Source: Myxococcales bacterium | GTDB taxonomy: Bacteria; Myxococcota_A; Polyangia; Polyangiales; Polyangiaceae | Assembly (NCBI GenBank): GCA_016712525.1 | Contig: JADJQX010000001.1 | Location: 620,001 to 684,000, forward strand | Length of the DNA: 64,000 nt | Direction of reading: 5' to 3' | In this document: positions 8,023 to 17,066 of the stretch, one piece after another | Layout: each line of letters opens with the position of its first letter | Position numbering within the stretch: position 1 is the stretch's first letter | Made by a program: the position numbers and the translations under genes | Notes under the pieces: generated by a model | What the model was told of the DNA's origin: nothing | Seen by the model: the letters and a program-made list of their open reading frames with translations, nothing else | The model's database searches: none

Positions 8023-8914
8023 AGAACAGCACGGCGGAGGCAGCAGTGACCACACCACCCACGACGAAGAGGGCCGTGGCCACGTCGGCCCTCGACCGCG
8101 CGCCGGCGATGGCGTCGAGGCCGGCAGCGTCGCAGCCGCGTGGGTCGCACGAGGTAGACGTCGCGGTGTCGTAGTCGCTCTTGGCGCCGAGCGCGAGCAC
8201 CCCGCCGACGCCGATCGTCACGAGCCCGACGCCCACGCCGACGAGGGAGATCGGGCGAAGGGGCGACGACGCGACCGTACCCTCGCTCGGAGCTCCCGCG
8301 GGCGCCGACGAGCCCTGCGGGGGCGGCGACGTGGGCTTCGGCTCTCCCAGCGCGAGGCGAACGGTGCGGACCTCCCCGGGTGACAGGGACAGCGTCATCG
8401 TCGAGGGTGCGTAGCCATCACGTGCAACTTGCACACGATGCTCTCCGGGATCGAGCGCCACGTCGTTCGAAGAGGAGAGCGGTTCGCCGTCGACCGTGAC
8501 CGCCCCGCCTTCGGGGACCGAGAAGGTGACCTTCGGGACACGCGGGCCGATCGCCTCGAGGCGCGCCGTCGCGATCGCCTCGAGCTCGGGCTTTTGCTCG
8601 GTCACCGCGAGGCGTTTGCCTTCGAGGTAGTGCGCACGCGCCGAGAGGAACTTGCCGGCCGACTCTTCGCACTCGGCCCAGTTCAAGACGGCCTTCGCCG
8701 AAGGTTGCGCCTCGTGGCTCTTTCGCAAAAAGACCATGGCTTCCGCGCACTTACCAGCCTTCTTGAGCTCGTAGCCTTTCTTCAGCGCGTCGAGCGCCGT
8801 GTCGTCCGCGTGGGCGAGACGAGGCACGAGCAGCGCGGCGACGACGGCGAGCGCGGCGACCTTCGGGAGAGGCTCAGGGAGCAAGGGGATCTTTCGCAGC
8901 CGGCTTCGGGACAT
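7952..8914 (-). CDS. periplasmic PEGA-domain protein with C-terminal membrane helices
   Basis: The 320-residue product has a signal peptide (VAALAVVAALLVPRLAHA), a TPR-like helical region (ALKKGYELKKAGKCAEAMVF, SAKAVLNWAECEESAGKF), a PEGA-type beta domain (VTFSVPEGGAVTVDGEPL, LDPGEHRVQVARDGY) and two membrane helices near the end (PISLVGVGVGLVTIGVGG; TALFVVGGVVTAASAVLFF). PEGA domains are common in surface proteins of Myxococcota. Its start overlaps the last 41 bp of the upstream kinase gene, so the two are almost certainly translated together. A second kinase/PEGA pair with the same arrangement lies at 29264-31484. Confidence 0.85.
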   Translation of the reverse strand: MSRSRLRKIPLLPEPLPKVAALAVVAALLVPRLAHADDTALDALKKGYELKKAGKCAEAMVFLRKSHEAQPSAKAVLNWAECEESAGKFLSARAHYLEGKRLAVTEQKPELEAIATARLEAIGPRVPKVTFSVPEGGAVTVDGEPLSSSNDVALDPGEHRVQVARDGYAPSTMTLSLSPGEVRTVRLALGEPKPTSPPPQGSSAPAGAPSEGTVASSPLRPISLVGVGVGLVTIGVGGVLALGAKSDYDTATSTSCDPRGCDAAGLDAIAGARSRADVATALFVVGGVVTAASAVLFFTSKSAPVRARAALGGLVIDGRF

Positions 8915-10385
8915 GGGGTTTCGGAGGAGGCGACGACGGTGGGCGAGCGGCCGACGCGCTCGGAGAGCTCGACGCTTTCGGCGAAGGAGGGGCCACCTCC
9001 GCGGAGGACGAGCCCGCCGGGGCGGTTGCGCTCGGAGGCGGAGGGGGCGGAGGAGGTGCGGAAGCGGTCGACGACACGAGCTCCGGCGGAGGTGGCGGTG
9101 CGGCGACGACGACGGTCGGCTTTCGAAACACGAAGAGCGCGATGGCGAGGGCGGCCACGGCGAGACCGAGCGCGACGACGGCCGCCCAAAGGCCCTTTTG
9201 ACTCGGGTGGCCCGGGGGTGGGAGTGTCGGCGCGAAGGCCACGGCCGCGTCGGTCGACATCTCCGTGGGCGCTTGAGGGGCGACGAGATACTCGCCACTT
9301 CGCCCTACGAAGAGCGCATTCTGAGAAGAACGATCGGGGGCCATGTCGGGCGCGCTCGGAAGCGGAGCCACCGGGACGACCGCGCCGTGCGCGGGGAGCG
9401 CGGCCAAGAGCTCCGGATCGGGCACCATGAGGGGCGCGGGGCTGCGCACGGGCCCGTGTTGGCCCACGGCCTGAACCGCGCGGACGTGGTCGCTCGGGGG
9501 GGCGCGCATGGGGAGCGTGGCGAAGGGCACGAGCGCCGCGTACACGTCCCGAATGTGGGCGTACCTGTGCGCCGGATCCTTGGCGAGGCACCGATAGACG
9601 ACGTTGGCGAGCTCGACCGGCACGTGCGCCGGCAACGGCGGCGTGGGCTGGTTGTGCACGCGGATGAGAATGGCTCCTACGCTCTCGTCGTAGAAAGGGA
9701 GGAGGCCCGAGAGGAGCTGGTACATCAAGACGCCGAACGACCAAATGTCGGACCGGTGATCGACCGACTTCGACGAGACGATCTGCTCGGGCGACATGAA
9801 GTACGGCGACCCCATCATGAGGTTCGTCTTGGTGCGATCGAGCGCGGCGTCCGGCTTTTGCTGTTTGGCGATTCCGAAGTCGATGATTTTGACGACCTCG
9901 ACCCCGTCGTCTCTCTTGGCGACGAACACGTTCGAGGGCTTGAGGTCGCGGTGGACGATGCCCTTGTCGTGCGCCTCGGCGAGGCCACGGCACACCTGGA
10001 GCCCGAGCTCGACGGCGCGCACCGCCGGGAGCGGCCCCTCGACGAGCTCGCCCAGGTCTTTGCCCTCGAGGTACTCCATCGCGAGGTAGAGGGTGCCGTC
10101 GGGCAAGACGCCCACGTCGTAGAGAGAAGCCACGTGGGGCGACTTCAGGTCGGCGAGGATGCGCGCCTCGCGCAAGAACCTCGCGCGGAGGTCGGGGTCG
10201 GGCATGGCCTCTTCGGTCATGACCTTCAGCGCCACGGGCTGCTTCAGGAGCAGGTGCGTCGCCTTGAGCACCGTGCCCATGCCGCCTTCGCCGAGCACCC
10301 CTTCCACGCGGTACCGCTCGGCCACCACCTGCCCGACGAGGGCGAGGGCCTTACGAACGTTCGGGGTCTCGGACGATGCGTCCAT
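8874..10385 (-). CDS. membrane-anchored serine/threonine protein kinase
   Basis: The 503-residue protein is a Hanks-type kinase: glycine loop LGEGGMGTV, catalytic lysine 54 (VALKVM), HRDLKPSN with Asp147, DFG Asp169 and an SPEQ activation-loop end. The kinase domain covers about residues 25-290. A long Pro/Ala-rich juxtamembrane stretch follows, then one membrane helix (LWAAVVALGLAVAALAIALFV) and a Pro/Ser-rich extracytoplasmic tail. The start at 10385 is the first Met shortly before the domain. It forms an overlapping gene pair with the PEGA protein, which is a plausible periplasmic partner. Substrates are unknown. Confidence 0.92.
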   Translation of the reverse strand: MDASSETPNVRKALALVGQVVAERYRVEGVLGEGGMGTVLKATHLLLKQPVALKVMTEEAMPDPDLRARFLREARILADLKSPHVASLYDVGVLPDGTLYLAMEYLEGKDLGELVEGPLPAVRAVELGLQVCRGLAEAHDKGIVHRDLKPSNVFVAKRDDGVEVVKIIDFGIAKQQKPDAALDRTKTNLMMGSPYFMSPEQIVSSKSVDHRSDIWSFGVLMYQLLSGLLPFYDESVGAILIRVHNQPTPPLPAHVPVELANVVYRCLAKDPAHRYAHIRDVYAALVPFATLPMRAPPSDHVRAVQAVGQHGPVRSPAPLMVPDPELLAALPAHGAVVPVAPLPSAPDMAPDRSSQNALFVGRSGEYLVAPQAPTEMSTDAAVAFAPTLPPPGHPSQKGLWAAVVALGLAVAALAIALFVFRKPTVVVAAPPPPPELVSSTASAPPPPPPPPSATAPAGSSSAEVAPPSPKASSSPSASAARPPSSPPPKPHVPKPAAKDPLAP

Positions 10386-10457
10386 CGCCGATGGAACGAT
10401 GGCAAAGTGTTTCCGGTTTGTACAGAAGAGCGTCTTTCTCGGGGGGCGGTGACGATT

Positions 10458-10485
10458 TTGGCTCGGCCACGCTTTCCGGTAGGAT
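10458..10485 (+). promoter_or_regulatory. putative promoter TTGGCT-N16-TAGGAT
   Basis: A -35-like TTGGCT (10458-10463) and a -10-like TAGGAT (10480-10485) are spaced by 16 bp, and the -10 ends 6 nt before the ATG at 10492. This is the only one of the leaderless-type starts here where I see a reasonable -35 match. Confidence 0.45.
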
Positions 10486-10491
10486 GCCCCC

Positions 10492-11709
10492 ATGCCGGCC
10501 GCGAAAAAGAGGGCTCGCCCACCGACCCTCGCCCTCGCCGCCGTGGTGGGGTGTGCGCTCACCGCGTGCTCGGCCATCCTCGGGCTCGACGAGCTCCCCG
10601 CCCGCCCCGGAGATCCGGAGGACGCAGGCACCCCCTCCGACGCGGCCGACCCGCCGGACTCGCGTCCGATCCCCTCGAGCGACGCGAGCCCAGACGCCGC
10701 CGACGCCGCGCCTCCGCCATGCGACCCCGAGAAGCTCACGAGCGACCCGAACAACTGCGGCGCATGTGGGAGGGTGTGCAGAGCCGTGTGCAGCGCCGGG
10801 ACCTGCGACGCCGACCGGCTGGCGCTCTTGCCCGGAGCCCCGCGAGGCCTCGCGACCGCAGGCGATCGCGTGTACTTCGCACTCTTGAACGGGACGACCG
10901 CCGAGGTGCTCTCGTGCCCCATCGCGGGGCCATGCACGAGCCCCACCGTCGAACGGAGGAGCCCCGGCGACGACGTGCGCCTGATCGCTTCGATCGCCAC
11001 CACGCCGCCCACGCTCGTCTTTTGGGTGCTCGGCCGAGGAGCCGACAAGACCTCGTTCTTCTCGTGCGCGACCGGCACCTGCGCGGCCGCCGCGCCCGTC
11101 AAAGAGGAGCCCGGCACGGTGGTCGACGCGCTCGACGTCGACCTCCCCGGCAAAGACCATCTGATCGTGTATTCTACACAGACCACCGGAGTGGCCCACA
11201 GCGTCACCAATACGTTCACGAGGGTCGTCCCCGCCCTCCGCGGGACGCAGCTCCTCGGCCACAATGGCAAGTATCTCTTCGCGCGGAAGAGCACGGGGTT
11301 CGAGCGGGTCACGCTCGACGTGGTCACGCTCCCCTCCGTGGCGCTCCCCCTGGGGGATTTCCCGGACTCACGCCAGTTTCTCTGGAACGGCTCCACCACG
11401 ACGCTCTTCGTCGCCGCGGCCGCGATTTCCACGTGCGCCGGCGCCGACTCCGACTGCGCCGCGCGTACTCCGTGCGCCGTCGGGCCCGGGACCGCGACGG
11501 TCGGCGCCGACGCGACCCATGTACTCTACACAAGAGGGCAGGACCTCGTCACCGCCCCCTACGAGACGCCCTGCGCGCCCCTCAAGGTGCTCACGGCCGC
11601 GGCCCCCTCGGGCCCCACGACGGGCCGCGCGATGGGGCTCGGCCCGTCACATGCCGTCTGGCTCGAGCCGAACGGCGCGTCGACCGCGCTCTACCGCGCG
11701 AACCGGTGA
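10492..11709 (+). CDS. secreted lipoprotein, possibly beta-propeller-like
   Basis: The 405-residue product begins with a signal ending LTACSAILGLDELP, a lipobox context typical of Polyangia lipoproteins, followed by an Asp/Pro/Ser linker. A short cysteine cluster DPNNCGACGRVC and CSAGTC leads into a beta-rich domain with repeated short strands and Trp/Phe residues (GLATAGDRVYFALLNG, TPPTLVFWVLGRG), suggestive of a propeller, though no blade motif is certain. It is divergent from the kinase gene at 8874-10385. Confidence 0.8.
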   Translation: MPAAKKRARPPTLALAAVVGCALTACSAILGLDELPARPGDPEDAGTPSDAADPPDSRPIPSSDASPDAADAAPPPCDPEKLTSDPNNCGACGRVCRAVCSAGTCDADRLALLPGAPRGLATAGDRVYFALLNGTTAEVLSCPIAGPCTSPTVERRSPGDDVRLIASIATTPPTLVFWVLGRGADKTSFFSCATGTCAAAAPVKEEPGTVVDALDVDLPGKDHLIVYSTQTTGVAHSVTNTFTRVVPALRGTQLLGHNGKYLFARKSTGFERVTLDVVTLPSVALPLGDFPDSRQFLWNGSTTTLFVAAAAISTCAGADSDCAARTPCAVGPGTATVGADATHVLYTRGQDLVTAPYETPCAPLKVLTAAAPSGPTTGRAMGLGPSHAVWLEPNGASTALYRANR

Positions 11710-11715
11710 CGGCGA

Positions 11716-13341
11716 CTAAGGCTGCACGGCGATGGCCGTGGGTGCGAGCACGTCGCGGTCGATCGTGAGCCAGAGGGTGCGTGTCGCCTTCTGGAGCGTG
11801 GGGTAGAAGTCGGCGTGGGCGTTCAGCGTGGCCCCGCCGAAGGTGATCGTGTCGGGCGCCTTGGCTCCCGTGTACCCGTGAATCACGAGCACCGGCCGGT
11901 GAACCCCGGCGCCTCCGGGGTTCATGGTCACTTCGACCGCGCCCGCGGCGTCGGCGTCGAGCTGCCACGCGCCATAGACCGGGCTCCATCCCGGGAAGGC
12001 GTACGGGGCGTTCGCGGTGCGAGCGATGCCCTCGGGCCCCGCCGTGCGGACGGCGCCCTTGACCACGTCGAACGTGGTGTCCATCGAGGCCTCGATCTCG
12101 GCGACCTCGGCCGCCACGGCCCCCTCGGACTTCGCCCCGAGCACGAGCACGTTCGAGTGGCTCTGGTACGGATACCCCGAGAGCTGCCGTTGATCGCCGT
12201 ATCCGGAGTACGAGGTGCTGCCCACGGCGCCGCGGCGGAGCCCCCACGCCATGCGCTTCGAGCGGGTCTCGCCGAAGTCGACCTCGTATTGATTGAGCTG
12301 AAATGGCCAATTCCACGAGACGGGCATCGTCTGGTTGGCGGGCGCGCCGGGGCCCACGACCTTGTTGGCGCTCGTGCGGCCCCAGTTGTCGTAAAACCAA
12401 GTTCCGCCCGCGTCCTTCGAGGCGAAGTCGATGGTCTGGACGTTCCCCATCTCGGAGTCGCTCGCGTCGTTCCACATGTGCACGTACGGCACGCGGTTCG
12501 GCTGCGAGTAGTCCCACGTCGAGCTCTTGGTCACGGGGCCGGCGCTCGTCGTGACGAACTTGTATTTGTCGCCCCATCCGACGCCGTCGACGGTCCCGTT
12601 CGTGCCCCCCTCGAACGTGAGGTCGCCGTAGGGAGAGCGGTCGTCGGAGTCGAGCATGTTGGGCGGCGCGCGCGTCATGTCGAACGTGACGCTCCACACC
12701 GGGTGATCGTGGCCCGTCGTGAAAAACCAGTGGATGACGATGGTGACCGGCCCATTGGGCCACCCCACGGCGTCGAACGAGAACTCGTGGATGGCGTGGT
12801 GAGGGCCCGAAAGCACCTGCCGGTAAGTGCCGAACTGATAGAGCGACGACCAGAGATCGCCCGTGCCCTTCAGGTGGTTGATCGTGTATCCCCAGCCGGG
12901 GTGATCCGAGCGCCCACCTTTGACCACCATGGCGGTGCCATTGGCCTTCTCGTAGGTGAGCTGCCGGAGGTAGCCGCCCGTGTAGTTCGACGGATCACGC
13001 CGATCGTTGCGCACGAGGGCAGCCGAGCGGGGCTTCCCGCGGGAGTCTATCCAGGTGAACACGTCCGACATGTAGCCGTCGACCGAGACGCCCTTGTCGA
13101 GCCGGATCTGCTTCGGCACCGGAGGCGGCTCGGGCTCGGCAGCGTCCGCGGCGTCGGCGGCGTCACGGGAGCCTCCGTCGGTCGGCGGGGGTGGAGGCGG
13201 GGGCGGAGGGTTCGTCCCGGTGGTGGTGGGCTGCGGGGCGGCGTCGGGCGTGGGCTCGACCGGAGACGTCCCCGACGAGCAAGCCGCGAAGAGGATGGAA
13301 CCCACGACCGGAAGGAAGAGAAAGAACGTGCGCCGCGCCAT
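11716..13341 (-). CDS. large secreted lipoprotein of unknown function
   Basis: The 541-residue protein has a lipoprotein signal (FLFLPVVGSILFAACSSG) and a Pro/Asp/Ala linker (residues about 25-75), followed by a long beta-rich, Trp- and Gly-rich region (TGGYLRQLTYEKANG, HHAIHEFSFDAVGWPNG, GGTWFYDNWGRTSAN) that looks like a carbohydrate-active or adhesin-type fold. I cannot name the family. The gene converges with the lipoprotein at 10492 with six bases between the stops. TAGTCT sits 6 nt before the ATG. Confidence 0.8.
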   Translation of the reverse strand: MARRTFFLFLPVVGSILFAACSSGTSPVEPTPDAAPQPTTTGTNPPPPPPPPPTDGGSRDAADAADAAEPEPPPVPKQIRLDKGVSVDGYMSDVFTWIDSRGKPRSAALVRNDRRDPSNYTGGYLRQLTYEKANGTAMVVKGGRSDHPGWGYTINHLKGTGDLWSSLYQFGTYRQVLSGPHHAIHEFSFDAVGWPNGPVTIVIHWFFTTGHDHPVWSVTFDMTRAPPNMLDSDDRSPYGDLTFEGGTNGTVDGVGWGDKYKFVTTSAGPVTKSSTWDYSQPNRVPYVHMWNDASDSEMGNVQTIDFASKDAGGTWFYDNWGRTSANKVVGPGAPANQTMPVSWNWPFQLNQYEVDFGETRSKRMAWGLRRGAVGSTSYSGYGDQRQLSGYPYQSHSNVLVLGAKSEGAVAAEVAEIEASMDTTFDVVKGAVRTAGPEGIARTANAPYAFPGWSPVYGAWQLDADAAGAVEVTMNPGGAGVHRPVLVIHGYTGAKAPDTITFGGATLNAHADFYPTLQKATRTLWLTIDRDVLAPTAIAVQP

Positions 13342-13347
13342 CTCCGG

Positions 13348-13353
13348 AGACTA
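13348..13353 (-). promoter_or_regulatory. putative -10 box TAGTCT, leaderless start at 13341
   Basis: TAGTCT on the minus strand ends 6 nt before the ATG at 13341. The gap CCGGAG could also be read as a weak ribosome binding site. Confidence 0.35.
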
Positions 13354-13526
13354 GCTCCGAAGCGCACGCGAGGCTACCGTCGAGCGCCCCTGTCACCGGG
13401 CCGCGTGCACGGCGAGCCACACACGCCACACACGCCGCACGAGATGCCGGGGCGGAAGTGGGCTATAGGGCTCGTGTCGCGTGGCGAGGGGGCGAACGGC
13501 CCACGACGCTTCACGGGGGGCACGCT

Positions 13527-14660
13527 TTGGGCAGGGCAACGAAGAAGCACTTTCGAGGGGACGCCGCCTGGGTGAGCCTCGTGGTGCCGGCCGTGCTCGG
13601 GGCGTGCACCCTCGTCTACGACGCGGGCGATTTCGCGTCTTCGCCCGACGCCGCTCCCCCGCCCGACCCGTGCCTTCACGCAGGGTTTCCGCCGCGCGTC
13701 GACGCGAGCGACGGCCCTGACGGCCCCTCGACGCTCTTCGTCGCCCGCGAGCTCTCCATGGTGGTCGGAGATCGCGACACGCTCGGCTTCGACCTCGACG
13801 GGCGCTGCACCTGCGACGAGCGCCCCGGCGCGCCCGGGGGCTCGATCTGCACACCACGGGGCCCGCGTGCCAAGATCTGCGACGACCTCGGCGGACGCGA
13901 CAACGCGGGCGCGAAGATCCTCGGGAACCGGCTCCCGGACAGACCTGGGTCGTCGTTCGACGTCGGCTACACGACCGCCGCAGAGACCGGCTCCTCGGGG
14001 CTGCTCTTCGCGCTCTCCGAGTACGATGGCAGGCCCGACGATCCCGAGGTGAGGGTCGAGGCGTTCGACTCGCCCGGCCTCGATCCCGCGGCAGGCTGCG
14101 GCTCGGCCGACGCGGGGGACGACGGCGCAAAACGGCCCGCGTGGGACGGATGCGACGCGTGGCGCGTCGGCGAATCGTACGTGCAAGGGGGCGTCGCGAG
14201 CACGGGCACGCGTGAGGCCTGGGTGTCCGAAGGCCGCCTCTACGCGAGATTTCCCTCGTTTCGGCTCAGGGTCGACCGCACCTTCGTCACGCTCGTGGAC
14301 GTGCGCGTCTCGGCCACGATCGTGCCTGCGTCGTCGAACGGGCCTTCGCGCCTCGTCGCAGGCGTGCTCGCCGGTGCCGCGCGCGCCGACGAGCTGCTCG
14401 TCGCCTTCGGGGAGCTGCGGACCTTCGCCGACGGTGGAGCGCTCTGCACCTCGCCGGCCTTCGCGAGCCTCGTGCAGGACACCTGCGAGACCCTCGACCT
14501 CGCCCTTCGCCCGAACCCCGATCGACCCGAGACCCCGTGCGACGCGGCCTCGATCGTGTTGTCGTTCGCGTCGGTCGCGGCGTTGCGCGGGGCGGTCTCG
14601 AAGGACGCCGTCGTCGCGTCGAGCTGCCGAGAAGCCGGCATCGTGCCGACGTGCCCCTGA
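13527..14660 (+). CDS. secreted lipoprotein of unknown function (TTG start)
   Basis: No ATG fits this frame. A TTG at 13527, preceded by GGGGGG, gives a 377-residue protein with a basic n-region (GRATKKHFRGD) and lipobox VLGACTLVYD. The body is rich in Asp, Gly and Ser with paired cysteines (GRCTCDERPG, KICDDLGGRD) and a beta-strand-rich middle. A GTG at 13572 is possible but would leave almost no n-region. It is one of a run of three neighbouring lipoprotein genes and is not otherwise recognisable. Confidence 0.7.
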   Translation: MGRATKKHFRGDAAWVSLVVPAVLGACTLVYDAGDFASSPDAAPPPDPCLHAGFPPRVDASDGPDGPSTLFVARELSMVVGDRDTLGFDLDGRCTCDERPGAPGGSICTPRGPRAKICDDLGGRDNAGAKILGNRLPDRPGSSFDVGYTTAAETGSSGLLFALSEYDGRPDDPEVRVEAFDSPGLDPAAGCGSADAGDDGAKRPAWDGCDAWRVGESYVQGGVASTGTREAWVSEGRLYARFPSFRLRVDRTFVTLVDVRVSATIVPASSNGPSRLVAGVLAGAARADELLVAFGELRTFADGGALCTSPAFASLVQDTCETLDLALRPNPDRPETPCDAASIVLSFASVAALRGAVSKDAVVASSCREAGIVPTCP

Positions 14661-14690
14661 GCCGAGCGACCTCTCCGCGAAGGCCGGAAA

Positions 14691-15368
14691 TCAAGCCTTG
14701 GTCGCGAGCCAGACCACGTGCGAGCAGTTCACGCCGAGGCGCGGGGGGACACGCTTCTTCCGCGCGACGAAGCCGGCGTCGCGGAGCCTTCGGGTGAACG
14801 CGCCGTCGTCGAAGGCCGACCAGACGGCGAGCATGCCTCGCGCCCTGAGCGCCTTCGCGACGAGCCTCAGCCCTTCTTCCGTGTAGAGTGCACCATTCGC
14901 GCTGGAGGTGAACGCCGCAGGTCCGTTGTCGACGTCGAGCAAGATGGCGTCGTAGCGATCGGCCTGGCACGCGAGGGTGCGCTGCACGTCTTCGATGCGC
15001 ACCCAGGCGCGCGCGTCGGACAGGGGGTGGCTCGCGAGGTGGCCGAGCGGACCGCGGTTCCACTCGACGACGGCCTCGAGCAGCTCGGCCACCTCGACCG
15101 TCGCGTCGGGGCCGAGCACGTCGAGCGCGGCGCGCAGCGTGAACCCCATGCCGAGGCCACCCACGAGCACACGCGCGCCGGGCACGTCCCGGAGGTGGGC
15201 GCACCCGAGCACGGCGAGCTGATCCTCCGAGTAGTGGCTCCGGCTGTTCATGAGGACGACGTCGTTCACGCGCACGGAGTAGGCGCCGTTCGAGAGCGCC
15301 CGTGTCAGCGTGACCTCTTCTCCGGTCGGGAGGAGGACGGCGTCGAGCTGCTCTTGAGGTTCTTCCAC
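14691..15368 (-). CDS. spermidine-synthase-like protein
   Basis: The 225-residue protein (GTG start) has the spermine/spermidine synthase Rossmann fold: DVVLMNSRSHYSEDQLAVL at the N-terminus, the nucleotide-binding strand ARVLVGGLGMGFTLRAAL, an acidic residue after strand 2 (EVAELLEAVVEW), and DAILLDVDNGP at the catalytic position. Single-domain members like this often transfer aminopropyl groups or act on other acceptors, so polyamine synthesis is likely but not certain. It converges with the lipoprotein gene to its left and diverges from gpmI. Confidence 0.8.
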   Translation of the reverse strand: MEEPQEQLDAVLLPTGEEVTLTRALSNGAYSVRVNDVVLMNSRSHYSEDQLAVLGCAHLRDVPGARVLVGGLGMGFTLRAALDVLGPDATVEVAELLEAVVEWNRGPLGHLASHPLSDARAWVRIEDVQRTLACQADRYDAILLDVDNGPAAFTSSANGALYTEEGLRLVAKALRARGMLAVWSAFDDGAFTRRLRDAGFVARKKRVPPRLGVNCSHVVWLATKA

Positions 15369-15483
15369 ACCGCGCTTTTACACGGGATTTTCACGATGGC
15401 ACACCGAACCGCCCGAAGTCGCCGAAGGTCCCACGTTTTCGGCGCGCTCCCGTTCGCGGGTCGCGAAATCGGGCGTCGTGTTT

Positions 15484-15489
15484 TAGAGT
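15484..15489 (+). promoter_or_regulatory. putative -10 box TAGAGT, leaderless start of gpmI
   Basis: TAGAGT ends 7 nt before the gpmI ATG at 15497, with only CCGCCCC between. Confidence 0.4.
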
Positions 15490-15496
15490 CCGCCCC

Positions 15497-17041
15497 ATGA
15501 GCGTCCCCCGCCCCATCGTGCTCCTCATCCTCGACGGCTACGGCTCGCGCGCGGAGAAGGCCGACAACGCCATCTTGCTCGCGAAAACGCCCGAGATCGA
15601 CGCGCTCCGGGCCGCGTACCCCTCGTCCACCATCGGCACGAGCGGCGCCGACGTGGGCCTCCCTCCGGGCCAGATGGGCAACAGCGAGGTCGGCCACCTC
15701 AACTTCGGCGCCGGTCGCATCGCGATGATGGACATCTCGCGCATCGACATGGCCGTGCACGAGCGCACCTTTGCGAAGAACGCGGCGATCGGGCAGGTGC
15801 TCGATCACGCCAAATCTCGCGGCGGAAAGCTGCACCTGCTCGGCCTCGTGTCCGACGGCGGCGTCCACAGCATGAACACCCACCTCTACGCCCTCGTCGA
15901 CGCCGCGCACGCGGTGGGCATCGAGGTGGTGGTGCACGCCTTCCTCGACGGGCGCGACGTGCAGCCCGGCACGGCCCCCGGCTACCTCGAGGAGCTCGAG
16001 GGGAAGCTCGCCGGGAAGGGCCGCATCGGCACCGTGTCGGGGCGCTTCTGGGCCATGGACCGCGACAACCGCTGGGAGCGCGTCGAGAAGGCGTTCCGCG
16101 CGATCGTCTCGGGCACGTCGTCGGCCGAGGTCCCCGTGCGCGAGGGCGCCGTCGCCGGCACGAACGCGAGCATCGCCGCGGGCAAGACGGACGAGTTCGT
16201 GGAGCCGTTCGCGGTCGCGGGGTACACGGGCGTCGCCCAAGGCGCCGACGCGGCGCTCTTCTTCAACTTCCGCCCCGATCGCGCGCGCGAGATCACCCGG
16301 GCCCTCGCGGTCGCCACGTTCGACGGCTTCCCGCGCGACGCGGCCCCGTTCGCGGGCGCGTACGCGTGCATGACCTCGTACGACGCGTCGTTCGGTCTGC
16401 CCGTGGCTTTCGGCAAAGAGACGCACCCCGACATCTTCCCCGAGGTGCTCGCGAAGGCCGGAAAGACCCAGTTTCGCTGCGCGGAGACCGAGAAGTACGC
16501 GCACGTCACGTTCTTCTTCAACGGCGGGCGCGAGGAGCCCTTCGCCGGCGAAGAGCGCAAGCTCGTGCCCTCTCCCAAGACGGTGACGACCTACGACCAG
16601 AAGCCCGAGATGAGCTTGCCCGAGGTCGTCGCCGCGTCGGACGAGGCCATTCGCTCCGGCAAGTACGACTTCGTGCTCGTGAACTTCGCGAACCCGGACA
16701 TGGTCGGTCACACGGGCAACCTCGAGGCCGCCATCCACGCGATCGAGGCCGTCGACCACGGGGTCGGCGTGCTTTCGCGGGCCGTGCTCGCGGCGGGCGG
16801 CGCGCTCTTCGTCACGGCCGATCATGGCAACGCCGAGCTCATGAAAGATCCGGCCACGGGCAAGCCGCACACGGCCCACACCACGAACCGCGTGCCGTTC
16901 ATCTACGTGAATCCACACGACAAATCGGCCAAGGTGCGCGAAGGTGGGCGCATCTGCGACGTCGCGCCGACGATGCTCGCGTTGCTCGGCCTCGCGCAGC
17001 CCGCCGCCATGACGGGCACGAGCCTCCTCGAGCGCGCATGA
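15497..17041 (+). CDS. gpmI: 2,3-bisphosphoglycerate-independent phosphoglycerate mutase
   Basis: This enzyme interconverts 3- and 2-phosphoglycerate in glycolysis and gluconeogenesis in the cytosol, using two Mn2+ ions. The 514-residue length is typical. Signature blocks are intact: LLILDGYG at the start, GNSEVGH with catalytic Ser63, LVSDGGVHS, FLDGRDV, GRFWAMDRDNRWERV, FNFRPDRAREI, NPDMVGHTGN and VTADHGN. It is the first gene of an operon with a kinase 25 bp downstream and then a LysM protein. Its association with a kinase gene may be incidental. Confidence 0.97.
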   Translation: MSVPRPIVLLILDGYGSRAEKADNAILLAKTPEIDALRAAYPSSTIGTSGADVGLPPGQMGNSEVGHLNFGAGRIAMMDISRIDMAVHERTFAKNAAIGQVLDHAKSRGGKLHLLGLVSDGGVHSMNTHLYALVDAAHAVGIEVVVHAFLDGRDVQPGTAPGYLEELEGKLAGKGRIGTVSGRFWAMDRDNRWERVEKAFRAIVSGTSSAEVPVREGAVAGTNASIAAGKTDEFVEPFAVAGYTGVAQGADAALFFNFRPDRAREITRALAVATFDGFPRDAAPFAGAYACMTSYDASFGLPVAFGKETHPDIFPEVLAKAGKTQFRCAETEKYAHVTFFFNGGREEPFAGEERKLVPSPKTVTTYDQKPEMSLPEVVAASDEAIRSGKYDFVLVNFANPDMVGHTGNLEAAIHAIEAVDHGVGVLSRAVLAAGGALFVTADHGNAELMKDPATGKPHTAHTTNRVPFIYVNPHDKSAKVREGGRICDVAPTMLALLGLAQPAAMTGTSLLERA

Positions 17042-17066
17042 GGCACGCGAGCGGGAGAGCCCTCAC

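Noticed and set aside
8799..11768. Long plus-strand ORF of 989 codons opposite the kinase gene
   Set aside because: It is a GC-rich shadow of the kinase and PEGA genes, Arg/His-rich with no domain, and no start signal.
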